From: Myxococcales bacterium
GTDB taxonomy: Bacteria; Myxococcota_A; Polyangia; Fen-1088
Direction: 5' to 3'
NCBI GenBank assembly: GCA_003158395.1
Contig: PMIX01000281.1
Coordinates: forward strand, 1 to 40,614
DNA length: 40,614 bases
Part shown: positions 19,787-29,600 of the stretch, piece by piece
Numbering within the stretch: position 1 is the stretch's first letter
Layout: every line of letters begins with the position of its first letter
Translations under genes and position numbers: made by a program
The notes under the pieces: model-generated
The model's input: only the letters and a program-made list of their open reading frames with translations
Database searches by the model: none
Told to the model about the DNA's origin: nothing

Positions 19787-20542
19787 ATGGCTGAGGCACA
19801 AGAGAACTCGGTCCTGACGTCTCTCAAGGAACTGCGCAGGCAGGAAGAGGAACGGGTCAAAGAGGAGAAGGCAAAAGCCGAGGCCGAGCGGCGGGCGAAG
19901 GAGGAGAATGAGCGGCGGGCGAAGGAGGAGAATGAGCGGCGGGCGAAGGAGGAGGCTGAGCGGGCTCGCCGAGAGGAGGAAAACCGCAAGAAGCGCGCCG
20001 AAGAAGAGAAGCTGGCGCGCGAGCGCGAGGAGAGGCTGCGCGTCGAGGAGGCGGAGCGCCGGGCGCGCATTGAGGCGGAAACGAGTCTGCAGCGCGAGCG
20101 CATGCGTCTCGAGGTAGAGGCCAAAGCGGCGGTACAGACCAAACCTGCGCCCAAGGGGCTCATCGTAGGAATCGTGATCGGCGTGCTGCTAATCGGAGCG
20201 GGCGTCGTGGCCAAGATCAAATCGGACCATGCCGCCGCCGAGGCCCAGGCCAGGGTCGTGGCGCAGAGGGAACGCGACGAACTGCTTCGCAAGCAACAGG
20301 AGCAGGAGCTGGCCTTCCAGGCCCAGATTGCCAAGCTAACCCGGCAGCTCAGCGAGGCCAAGAGCGAGGCTGACCGCGAGGCGCTGAAGCGACAAATCGA
20401 CGAAGCCAACTCGCGCCGTGCTGCCAGCAGCGCCGCGAATCGCGTGCGGCCTCCGAAGGAAACGACCGCGAAGTCCGAAGCGCCGCAGAAACTGATCAAG
20501 GACAAGAGACAGGTCGTGATGGACCCGCTCGACGGGCTCTAG
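19787..20542 (+). CDS. Highly charged coiled-coil single-pass membrane protein
   Basis: Repetitive RRAKEENERRAKEENERRAKEEAERARREEENRKKRAEEEK, TM GLIVGIVIGVLLIGAGVVAKIKS, then a second coil. Confidence 0.75.
   Translation: MAEAQENSVLTSLKELRRQEEERVKEEKAKAEAERRAKEENERRAKEENERRAKEEAERARREEENRKKRAEEEKLAREREERLRVEEAERRARIEAETSLQRERMRLEVEAKAAVQTKPAPKGLIVGIVIGVLLIGAGVVAKIKSDHAAAEAQARVVAQRERDELLRKQQEQELAFQAQIAKLTRQLSEAKSEADREALKRQIDEANSRRAASSAANRVRPPKETTAKSEAPQKLIKDKRQVVMDPLDGL
19886..19957 (+). repeat. 24-bp tandem repeat x3 (third copy slightly diverged) inside the coiled-coil CDS
   Basis: GAGCGGCGGGCGAAGGAGGAGAAT at 19886-19909 and 19910-19933; GAGCGGCGGGCGAAGGAGGAGGCT at 19934-19957. Confidence 0.92.
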
Positions 20543-20599
20543 ATCGGTTGGCCTGCGATCGGCCTCTCTTGCGGGCCGCGCCGTGGTAAAAACGCTGCC

Positions 20600-21166
20600 A
20601 TGCGCGGCCGTGAGCTTTTCGAACGCAACCGGGTTCGACTCCTCGATCTCCTCAAGCAGCTCGCCTACGAAGAGCGCGAGGTCATCCTCTCGTCGGGCCA
20701 GAAGAGCAATTTCTACATCGACTGCAAGCAGGCCGTGTTGAGCGCTGAGGGCCACTTCCTAGTGGGTTGGCTCTTCAACCGGGTGATTGCCGAGAACGCC
20801 CCGGAGGTAGAGGCCGTGGGGGGCTTGACCATGGGGGCCGATCCGTTGGCCTCGGCGGTGGCCACGGTTAGCTATTTGGGCGGCCGGCCGCTCGACGCTT
20901 TCTACGTGCGCAAGGAGGCCAAGGGCCATGGCACCGCGCAGTGGTTGGAGGGGCGCAAGCTGCTTCGCCCCGGGATGCCGGTCGCGATCCTTGAGGACGT
21001 GGTGACCACGGGCGGCTCCGCGCTCAAGGCGATCGCACGCGCGCGCGAGTTTGGCCTCAAGGTCAGCCTGATCGTCGGTCTGGTAGACCGCGAGGAAGGC
21101 GGCCGCGGGGTCCTGGAGCGGGAGGCACCGCTTCAGACTCTCTTCCGACGGTCGGAGTTCGTCTGA
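20600..21166 (+). CDS. pyrE: Orotate phosphoribosyltransferase
   Basis: SSGQKSNFYIDCKQAVLSAEGHFLVG, GLTMGADPLASAVA, VAILEDVVTTGGSALKAIARAREFGLKV. Confidence 0.95.
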   Translation: MRGRELFERNRVRLLDLLKQLAYEEREVILSSGQKSNFYIDCKQAVLSAEGHFLVGWLFNRVIAENAPEVEAVGGLTMGADPLASAVATVSYLGGRPLDAFYVRKEAKGHGTAQWLEGRKLLRPGMPVAILEDVVTTGGSALKAIARAREFGLKVSLIVGLVDREEGGRGVLEREAPLQTLFRRSEFV

Positions 21167-21819
21167 TGCTGTCCCTGCCTCTTCGCCGGGAGGTGCTGGG
21201 GCCGGCCTTGGCCTGTGCTGCGGTGCTTGTCGGGTGCGCCCAGGCGGTTCCCAAGCCCGTCGATTTCTCCGACGTTGCGCGGAAGTATAAGCCGACCGAC
21301 TACCCGTCAGTCTACGAGAGATGGACGCGACACGCGAAGCTGTGGCAAGTGGACGTGGGTACCGTTGTCGAAGCGTGGGCGACCTACGAGAGCTGGGATT
21401 TCCGCCAGGCCTATGTGGCGTACTACGCGAGCATCTATGACCTGTCGGACACTGATCGCGCCACCCTCATGCGTTCGCAACTTGATGAGTCAAGGACCAG
21501 CTACGAATTCCACGTGGCGGTGCAGATGACAACCGACAGATGGAACGATCTCGAGCGCAAGAACTCGCCCTGGCGGGTGACTCTTCTTGACGCCGCAGGG
21601 AACGAACTGGGGCCCACGTCGATCCAAGTCGTGAAATTGCCTGAGCTGTACGAGAGCCAGTTTTTCCCCAGCCGTACCGAATTCACCCGCACCTATGAGA
21701 TCGGCTTTGCCCGCGCGGGCAATGGCGGGCAGTCCATTGCTGGTCCGGCAAGGGGGCGCCTCGTCCTGCGTCTTGCCAGCCCAATGGGCCGAATCGAGCT
21801 CGTCTGGGACGGCAAGTAG
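21166..21819 (+). CDS. Hypothetical lipoprotein
   Basis: Overlaps the pyrE stop (TGATG); signal ...LACAAVLVGCAQA, lipobox-like VGC. Confidence 0.65.
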   Translation: MLSLPLRREVLGPALACAAVLVGCAQAVPKPVDFSDVARKYKPTDYPSVYERWTRHAKLWQVDVGTVVEAWATYESWDFRQAYVAYYASIYDLSDTDRATLMRSQLDESRTSYEFHVAVQMTTDRWNDLERKNSPWRVTLLDAAGNELGPTSIQVVKLPELYESQFFPSRTEFTRTYEIGFARAGNGGQSIAGPARGRLVLRLASPMGRIELVWDGK

Positions 21820-21866
21820 GGGTCTCTGCTGGCCGTCCGAGAGCCAGTGCCGGAGCGAGGTCGGCC

Positions 21867-24413
21867 CTATCTCTTGGATGACCTGCGGCCGGACGAGGTC
21901 TTTCCGTTTGCCTGCCTGGCCGGGTCCTCCAGGTCAGCGAAAGTGTCCTCGGCCTCGTGCTTGTAGAGATCCGCCTCGCGGGCGAAGAAATCGCGCTCGA
22001 CGGCATTGAACGCACTGCTGATGCGGCCCGTTTGCTTGCCGGGCTGCGACGCCCCGCGATCGGCATCATCTGATGAGTGGGCTGCCGGCTTGGCCGCGGC
22101 CGGCGCGGTCCGGTCGCCGCCCGTGCCGCGGGCCTGGCCCTTGCCCGAGGCTGCACCCGGGGAACCAGTTCTGGGCTCAGCCGCGCGGGCCGGCCCGTGC
22201 GTCGTGCTGGCCGCGGCCTGAGGCTTGGGCGCATCGAGCCTCTGGGCTTCCGCTATGAGGGCCGGATCGAGCGAAACTGAGAGGCCACGGGATGGGGTCT
22301 TGAGGGCGTTTACCGACGAACGCAGAGAAGACGAAACCGAAAGTGTGCCGGCTATCCTGGCGGCGTGGCCTGACTTCGGCGGGGACGAGGCGGGGGGACC
22401 CGCGGTGGGAGCAGCGTCCGTGGGGTCAGGCTGTGCAGGCATAGGGACCGACCGCGGCCCGGCACGGTGCGGCTCCGCTGACTCCGCGGGGCCAATGGGT
22501 GTGGTGGCCTTTTCCAGTCGGCCGAGCTCAGCCATCAATACAGGATCGAGCTCGACGGATACGCCTTTGCTCGGGGTCTTGGCCGCGGCCGATCGCTGCG
22601 ACGGAGCAACAGAAAGGGTGCCTGTCACCCTGGCAGGGCGGGCTCCATCGTCTTGGGTCGCAGCGGGCGATGCCGATTCGCTGGCGGCAGGACTAGCCCC
22701 AGCGGCAGGCGCGGAGACTGGGGTGGACGCCACTCCAGCAGAGGCCGCGACTTCTTGCGAGGCGGTCACGGAAACGACCGGCGCAGGGGTGACGTCGGTC
22801 CCAGTGGACCCTGCTTTCGCAGTCCCGGAGGATGCAGGGGTGCCCGGCCGTCGGAGTGGAACGGTAGGCGAATCTGTCGCAATCGAGTCTGGTCCGGACG
22901 GGAGTCCCGGATCGATCTCGATTGAAATGCCGCCGCCCGGACTGTGCGCGACAGCGGCTGTGCGCCGGTGCCCCCCCGAGGGCCCGACCTGAAGCGTACC
23001 CGCCGAACGCCCCGCGCGTTCCGGAGACCCGACGGACGCGACCGTGGTCTCGACCGGAGTGGCTGCCGACGTCGCCGCTTCCACGAGAGACACGTCGATG
23101 GTAACCGAGGGCCGGTTTCGCCGGTCGGGCTTGGCTTGACGCCGGTCATCTGCCACACGAAGATCGATGGTGCCGGAAGCCCGGGCCTTACTCGCACCGG
23201 TGGGTGGCGCAACCGGCGCTGCAACAGAAGTGTCAGAGCCACCAGCCGAGGGCGCCGTCGCCAGCTCCATGCTGATGATGGGAGCGCCACGGACAGGCGT
23301 CTCGACCTCTGCGCGCCGTTCGCTCTTCCGGCGATTCGGCTCTCCGATTCGCATGTCTACTTCGCCGACACGCGCGAGCGTCGGCCGTTGCGCCGAAGCA
23401 GGTGCGGCGTCGTCCTCAGGGCTCGCGATGCGGGCCGTCTCCCAGAATCTCTGCAAGGGCGGGATAGGCGCGGAGGTTCCGTCCTGTGGCCTCAGCCGAG
23501 CCAAAGCACCGAGATCGACCAGGCGGGTGAGGATGCGTACGGTGTCGAAGACGGGAAAGGGGCTCTCGTCGATGATGTCGGTCAGCGCGCGCCGCCCGTC
23601 GCACAGACGGAGCACCGGTCTGATCTCGGAAGGCACCGTGGTCCCTCCGAATTTGTCGTCGTTTCTCCCGTACACCGACGAAGGTGGCCCGATGCCCTGG
23701 ATGGCGTGGGCGTAGTCGCGCATGAAGCGTTCCGCGTCGTCCATCAGCTGGTCAAATCGCCGGTTGAACTGTCCCCGTCGGACGACGGCGCGCAGGCGAA
23801 GCTCGATCTTGGCGTCTTCCCAAAGCAGGAGATGGTGTATGGCGGACGGGCCTTGCAGCGAGCCCACTTGGGCTCCAACTATGTCGCCTTCCGAAAAGAG
23901 AATCTCGCCCCGGCGATTCGCGCGTTCGACTTGCAGCATACCCGAGCGCAGCAGTCCACTCATCACTCGGATGATCGAGAACAATCCGAACTCGGCTAGC
24001 GTGCCGTCGATTCTTGCGTCGCTGCCCTGCGCGTGGGCAGGGTGAGTGCCTAGCGACACAAGAATCCGGCTGGCCGTGATCACGTCACGCACGAAGATCG
24101 GCGTGGGCAGAAAGTCGACCGAACCGCAATCGAGCACGGCAGGGCGTAGGCTGGCAGGGCCCATGACCAACAAAGGCAGGGTGCGACTTTCTTCACAGGA
24201 ACGAAGCTGGCGAAGCAGAGTCAAGGTCCTGTCGTACGGATCGCGTGCAGCAACGACCAGGATGTCCGCAGCCGACGGCTTGACCAGGAAAGCCGCGGTT
24301 TCTGGGGCAGGGCAGGCCGTGCTGCGCCAATCAACGCCCTGGAAGCCGTAGATTAGAGATTCAAGCCCATGCAGGTCTGAGTCAACGAGTAGTGCTGCGT
24401 ATGTGCGGGCCAT
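21867..24413 (-). CDS. REC-like/DUF4388 (PATAN-type) domain protein with long repeat-bearing C-terminal tail
   Basis: N-term receiver-like MARTYAALLVDSDLHGLESL...; DGTLAEFGLFSIIRVMSGLLRSGMLQVERANRRGEILFSEGDIVGAQVGSLQGPSAIHHLLLWEDAKIELR matches DUF4388; Pro/Ala/Thr-rich tail. Confidence 0.75.
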   Translation of the reverse strand: MARTYAALLVDSDLHGLESLIYGFQGVDWRSTACPAPETAAFLVKPSAADILVVAARDPYDRTLTLLRQLRSCEESRTLPLLVMGPASLRPAVLDCGSVDFLPTPIFVRDVITASRILVSLGTHPAHAQGSDARIDGTLAEFGLFSIIRVMSGLLRSGMLQVERANRRGEILFSEGDIVGAQVGSLQGPSAIHHLLLWEDAKIELRLRAVVRRGQFNRRFDQLMDDAERFMRDYAHAIQGIGPPSSVYGRNDDKFGGTTVPSEIRPVLRLCDGRRALTDIIDESPFPVFDTVRILTRLVDLGALARLRPQDGTSAPIPPLQRFWETARIASPEDDAAPASAQRPTLARVGEVDMRIGEPNRRKSERRAEVETPVRGAPIISMELATAPSAGGSDTSVAAPVAPPTGASKARASGTIDLRVADDRRQAKPDRRNRPSVTIDVSLVEAATSAATPVETTVASVGSPERAGRSAGTLQVGPSGGHRRTAAVAHSPGGGISIEIDPGLPSGPDSIATDSPTVPLRRPGTPASSGTAKAGSTGTDVTPAPVVSVTASQEVAASAGVASTPVSAPAAGASPAASESASPAATQDDGARPARVTGTLSVAPSQRSAAAKTPSKGVSVELDPVLMAELGRLEKATTPIGPAESAEPHRAGPRSVPMPAQPDPTDAAPTAGPPASSPPKSGHAARIAGTLSVSSSLRSSVNALKTPSRGLSVSLDPALIAEAQRLDAPKPQAAASTTHGPARAAEPRTGSPGAASGKGQARGTGGDRTAPAAAKPAAHSSDDADRGASQPGKQTGRISSAFNAVERDFFAREADLYKHEAEDTFADLEDPARQANGKTSSGRRSSKR

Positions 24414-24542
24414 TTTTTCTGCGAAGCGAGGACCGGAGAACCGGCTACTCCATTATACCCGCGGAGCGACGCCAGCACACTACGATTAGGTCGTGAAAGA
24501 CTCCTGGAGGGTGCGGAAGTGTGCGCACGATCACTTCTTCTG

Positions 24543-24614
24543 AGGTGCCGCCCGGATTTGAACCGGGGAATAAGGGTTTTGCAGACCCTTGCCTTACCAC
24601 TTGGCCACGGCACC
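24543..24614 (-). tRNA. tRNA-Cys (anticodon GCA)
   Basis: Minus strand GGTGCCG TGGCCAAGTGGTAAGGCA AGGGT CTGCAAA ACCCT TATTC CCCGG TTCAAAT CCGGG CGGCACC T; perfect acceptor, anticodon and T stems; CCA not encoded. Confidence 0.96.
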
Positions 24615-24778
24615 GGACTTCTTCGCCCGGGTATCTAGCACAAACTCGGCAGAAAGCGGCAACCGTATCGGGGACACGCGGCAAATCGCGCACGGTCCGC
24701 AGGAGTGATTGGGATCACGTTCTGGTGCTGAACATTTGGATAGTCATGGTCCGCCGGACGGGACTATGATGAAAAACT

Positions 24779-26608
24779 GTGTCTTCCTTGTCCCGCCTCG
24801 GGAAGTACAAACTGGACGGACTGCTCGGGTCCCCCGGAGTCGTCGAAAGCTACCGCGCCTGCCGGGCGGACGGTGGTTTACCTGCGGCGAGCGAGGCTGA
24901 GCGGTTCGTGGTCAAGCTGCTGCGTGCTGACCGCGTGCAGCCGCAGGCCTATGCGCCGCTGGCTTCACGCTTCCTTGCAGCGGGTCGGCGGTTGCTTGCC
25001 GCTGTGTCTTCGTCTGCGGGTGGGGTCGTCGAAGTCGGCGAGGAGCCGGCAGGCGCTGTCGTCGTTTCTCGCTGGGTGGCCGGCGTCGATCTGGTTGGGC
25101 TGCTCCAAGCGGCTCAGCAGCAGGCCATGCCTGGACGCGCGGGGTTGGACCCAGCGGTGGTTGGCGTGGTCGGCGGTCAGATGGCGCGGGTGCTCTCAGC
25201 CGCTCACGCAGTCGAGCCGCCGCTTGTCCACCTGGGTCTCTGTCCGGGCAACGTCTTGGTCACGCCGACAGGCACGGTCGTGGTGCGGGATTTCGGTTTG
25301 TTTGCCTCCGTGCGCGGACTGGTGGACCACTCCATCGGAAAGTGGCTCTTTGTCGCGCCGGAACTCCTGGGCGCGACGATCGGCCCGGAAACGCTCGTCC
25401 GTGGCGTGCAGGCGGATCTCTATTCGCTGGGGGCCCTCTTGCACTTCCTCCTCCTCGGCAGGCCCCCCTTCGAGGCTCGATCGCTGGCGGAGCTAGGGCT
25501 CGCTATGAGAGAGCCCTTGCGCGACATCGCGGGCGTGCCAGGCGCTCTCAACGCTGCCATCCGCGGCCTGACCGCGCCCGATCCCGAGGACCGACCTCGG
25601 GCCGCCAGTTGGTTGAGCGAATGGCTGGCGGGCCATGCAGCAGCGGCCGAGAGCAAGCCACCCGCAACAGAGAACGATCTCAAGCCCGACGGGGCGAGGA
25701 ACGAAATCCCTATATCGGGGCCTGCAGGTGGCGACCCCGTGGCAACGCGGCCCCGGCCAGCGGCTGTTGTTCCCCGTGGTGCGGTGGCTGCGGTCAGAGA
25801 CGGCCGTTCGGCGCGTTCGGGCTGGTTGGTCGCACTGGTGGCATTGGTCGGCCTTCTTCTTGTCACGGTGTTTGGCTTGCTTGCCTTTCGGCTGGCCCGA
25901 ACCGTCGCTGCGAGGCGCGCCGCCCAGGGCGTTGCCATTGCCCAGCACCGATCCGGCGAGACTCCGGCGGTCGAACCCCAACTCAAGTTGCCCTCGCGTC
26001 GGCGCTCCCCGGAGTCGTGGATGCCCGCCGTTCCCACCCCCTTGCCGGACGCGGGTACGAAACGAGCCGCAAACATTGCTCCGCTGCGCGCACCCGAGGG
26101 CGATTCCATACCGATGTCTCCGGCCGGGCGCTTTGTCGTCGAGGATTCTGACGCGCCGCCGCCCAAGCGCGTGCCGAATCACCTGTTTGTCGACACCCAG
26201 CCCCACGGCGCGAATGTCTGGGTCGACGGCGTTTGGAGAGGCAACACGCCCGTCGACGTGCTAGCCGGCCCGGGCAACAAGGGACTGGTGCTGGTGGCGG
26301 CCGGGCACCACATGTTCCGCACCAGCGTCGATGCACGCGAGGGCGCCATCATCCGCGTTGCGCTTGAGCGCGCGGCAGATCCGGTACGCGGCGACGCCTT
26401 TCTCAACGTCGTCTGTCACACGACGGGAAGATACCCAGTGTTCATCGACGAAGTCGAGACCGGGCTGCTCTGTCCTGCCAGGCTGGTGCCCGTGTCGGCC
26501 GGCCCACACCGCGTTGGCGTGTTCGTGCCGTCCGAGCGCAAGCTGATGGCCGTGGAGATCACGGCGCCGGCTGGGCCCAAACCGGTCGAGGTCAGTCTTG
26601 CGCAGTGA
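24779..26608 (+). CDS. Serine/threonine kinase-like protein (probable pseudokinase) with TM and PEGA domains
   Basis: Kinase fold signatures RFVVKLLRAD, HLGLCPGNVLV, VVVRDFGLFA, FVAPELLG, ADLYSLGALLHFLLLGRPPF; TM WLVALVALVGLLLVTVFGLLAF; PEGA-like FVDTQPHGANVWVDGVWRGNTPVDVLAGPGNKGLVLVAAGH. Confidence 0.87.
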   Translation: MSSLSRLGKYKLDGLLGSPGVVESYRACRADGGLPAASEAERFVVKLLRADRVQPQAYAPLASRFLAAGRRLLAAVSSSAGGVVEVGEEPAGAVVVSRWVAGVDLVGLLQAAQQQAMPGRAGLDPAVVGVVGGQMARVLSAAHAVEPPLVHLGLCPGNVLVTPTGTVVVRDFGLFASVRGLVDHSIGKWLFVAPELLGATIGPETLVRGVQADLYSLGALLHFLLLGRPPFEARSLAELGLAMREPLRDIAGVPGALNAAIRGLTAPDPEDRPRAASWLSEWLAGHAAAAESKPPATENDLKPDGARNEIPISGPAGGDPVATRPRPAAVVPRGAVAAVRDGRSARSGWLVALVALVGLLLVTVFGLLAFRLARTVAARRAAQGVAIAQHRSGETPAVEPQLKLPSRRRSPESWMPAVPTPLPDAGTKRAANIAPLRAPEGDSIPMSPAGRFVVEDSDAPPPKRVPNHLFVDTQPHGANVWVDGVWRGNTPVDVLAGPGNKGLVLVAAGHHMFRTSVDAREGAIIRVALERAADPVRGDAFLNVVCHTTGRYPVFIDEVETGLLCPARLVPVSAGPHRVGVFVPSERKLMAVEITAPAGPKPVEVSLAQ

Positions 26609-29600
26609 CTACTCGAGAACCTCCGTCCAATTGAAACGCGCAAACTGACCCGAATAGGGCGATGCCTGCACGGCACTGCCTGCAGCGATTGTATCCGGGA
26701 GGAACGGCGTGACGTCCGTGGATCCGCCGGCACCGCCGAACACGTAGACGTGGCCACCTATGATCACGGGCGAGGTGGCCGGGTTCTTGAGTAGTTTGGG
26801 AATCGTGTAGCCGAGCCGCTGGGTGACGGCGTTGGACGCCATTTGGTGGATGGTGAGAAAGGTCTGTCCGTCGTCGCAGACATTCGACGGGGGGGCGTAC
26901 CACATGGTTACCACCTGGAAGCCATTCCCGTCAGCCTTCAGTATGCCGAGAGGCGTCGATGTGGGCCGCGCGTTGGCGGGCAGGATCGTGTCGCAGATCA
27001 CGGTGCCATTGCTCACGTGGGTTGCGCCGCAGATTTGATTGGTGCCGGTGGTGAGTGCGATTTGGCCACCGCTACCCCAGGAGGTGTCTTTGACGACGCC
27101 GGTGATGTTTCCATTGCTGTCGGCTTGCGCCAACTCCTTGGCAAAGATCATCTGCGAAGCAGGGAAGTTCACCGTGTCTAGGTCGAAATTCGAGTTGGTC
27201 ACCTGGACCAAATAGATTTCATGAGCGTGGCTGGAGGACACGCTGTCGCGGTCGAGTTGCACCACCGTGGGAGAGAAGTGCAGCGGCTGGTTGCAGGTGA
27301 AGCTGTAGGCCAGGCTGAGGCCGCTGGCCAAGGTGTAGCGCCAGAGCTGTCCCGCAGTGTCGCCGAAGTAGGCTGCGATGAGCTTGTCATTCTGGCCTTT
27401 GGCAAAATCGCGTGCGGTTGCCACGTCAGTCAGAGCCGTGTAGTCCTGTGCGCAGGTGGCACCGGGCGACACGCTGTTGGTCGCGATCACGGTTCCGGTG
27501 ATGGCCGAGGCTGTGACCAGCGTACGTCCCTGCGTGGTGCTCCCGTCGGTGACGGCGTAGCCGGAGCTGAAGATGATACGGTAGTCGTTGAGACTGGTGG
27601 TTTTGTTCAACAGGAACGCGGGCAAGGAAATCGTGTCGCCCAGCACGTTGGTGTACGTGTTGGCACTGGCGCCATACCCGGTGTGCCATTGCACGGTGAA
27701 GGGCGGGTCGTTCAGCCCATTGCTGCCGAAGGGGTTGGTGATGTCGAGCATGAAGGTGTCACTGCCGCCGTAGCCCTCGGGCATGATGAGCAAAGTCTTC
27801 CATACCGCCGTGCTGTCGTCCGTACAACCCGAGACACACAGGCTCTTGACCTTGGGCGAATCCGCCAATCCGAAGATATGGTTGTAGGGATTGAGATCCT
27901 GACCGCCTTGCGCATACAGCTTGCGCAAATTGGCCAGAAAGTCGGGCGGAATGAAGGCAAAGGCTTCGCTACCAGCGGGATACGTGGTGGTGCCCACCTT
28001 GGTAGTTTCCAAGAAGAAGGCGTGCAGCATCATGTCCGAAGAGCCTACGTAGATGAGGTGGGGCCGGTTCATGTACTTGACGAAGAAGTTGTGCCCACCC
28101 GGCAGGGCGACATCGCCCGGGCTGGCCACGTCGATCGGTGTCGAGTTCACGATGGCTCCCAACACCGCAGGGTTGCCGGAGGCAGGACTTCCCAGGGCCC
28201 ATTGCGCCACGTCCTCGGCCTCGTCCGGGGTGGCGCCCATGCCCAGCGCAGCCAATGCGGCCTTGTTGGTAATGGCGCCGGTGGAGGTGTTGACCTGGAC
28301 CTTCACCATGTTGGTGCCGTCCCAGGTGTAGACCCTGCGGTTCATCCAGTTGCTGGTATTCGAGAGTTGGGTGCCGGCGTCCCAGGCCGGCACGGGTGTG
28401 GCGCCAGTGACGTCATAGGCGTACAGGTGCCCTTTCCAGGAAGGGAACTCCATGCGCGAGTCGAGCGCATACTTGCCTTCCACAACCGTGACGGCTTGCT
28501 GGGTGCCCGCCGAGGTGCTGCCCGCCGACGTGGAGTAGTTGCCCTGAATCGCAGTGTAGATTGCCAATTGCAGGGCGTCCTCCAACTGGTCTTCACTGGT
28601 AGCCAAGAAAGCAGAACCGGAACCACCCGCCTTGGCCACGTTGTTGTTCGCCACCGCGGTCGGACCAGCGCTCGCGTCGCCCGAGAATCCCACCACAAAG
28701 ACCGTCACGCCCAGGTTCTGCTTGAGGTCGTAGGCGGCAAGCACCGTCTTGCATCTGCAACCGGCGGTTACCGGGTTGTCCTTGGAGCAGGGCGTGTCGT
28801 CGCAGACGTTGTTGCCTTGGTTGTCCACGTCGCCCGGCCCGTTGGCTTGGCCGTCGGTAATCAGCAGCACGAAGTTGCTACGACAGTCAGAGCGAATCTT
28901 GTAGAGTGGATCGGCCTTTATTACCGTATCCATGTAGGCGTACGCGCTGGTTTGCGGGGTCTTGGCTACGTCGTTCTCCAGGGTGCAGCCCGTGGGTGTA
29001 CCCCAGTAGGTGATCAACCCGCCGTCAGCGGCGTAGGCCATCTGGGCGGTGATGGCTTGGGCTGCGGCCAGCGCGTTGCTGGGGTTGTCGGAGGTATCCA
29101 GGAACGGCGCGAGCTGGGTGTCCCAGCGCCCGCCACAGGTGGCGCTGCAGGCAGAGCCACAATTGGCCACGCTGATGGGCGGGGCCTGGCCACCGTTGTA
29201 GTAGTTGGAAAGCGGCGTGTAGTAGGTGTAGTTGATGCCGTTGACCGTGATGTCATGGCCGTCATAGGTGTCGCGGACGAGCAGGGTCGACGTCTGAGGC
29301 TGGATTGTCCGGTCGTACTGGTAGTAGCTTCCTTGGTAGGTGCCCCAGCCGAGGTTGTTGGGCATGTTGCACGAGTCGCCACAGAAGTCCACGTCGTACC
29401 GGGTCCAGGAAGACCAGCCGGTGCGCACGCGGTAGCGACTGTCGGCGTTGGCTTGCAAGGTCATCTGATGCCCGGAAATCGTACACGTGGCCGATGGGCC
29501 CCCTGTGTGCGTCTGGCGGTTCCAGGTGTAGCAGCCCAACCTGCGCAGTTGCTGCTCGTTCTGGTACATGGTGATGGTTTGGGTCGTACCCCCGCTGGGA

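Noticed and set aside
24353-24613. ORF MPWPSGKARVCKTLIPRFKSG...
   Set aside because: Its N-terminal part is the translated tRNA-Cys region, a classic spurious ORF.
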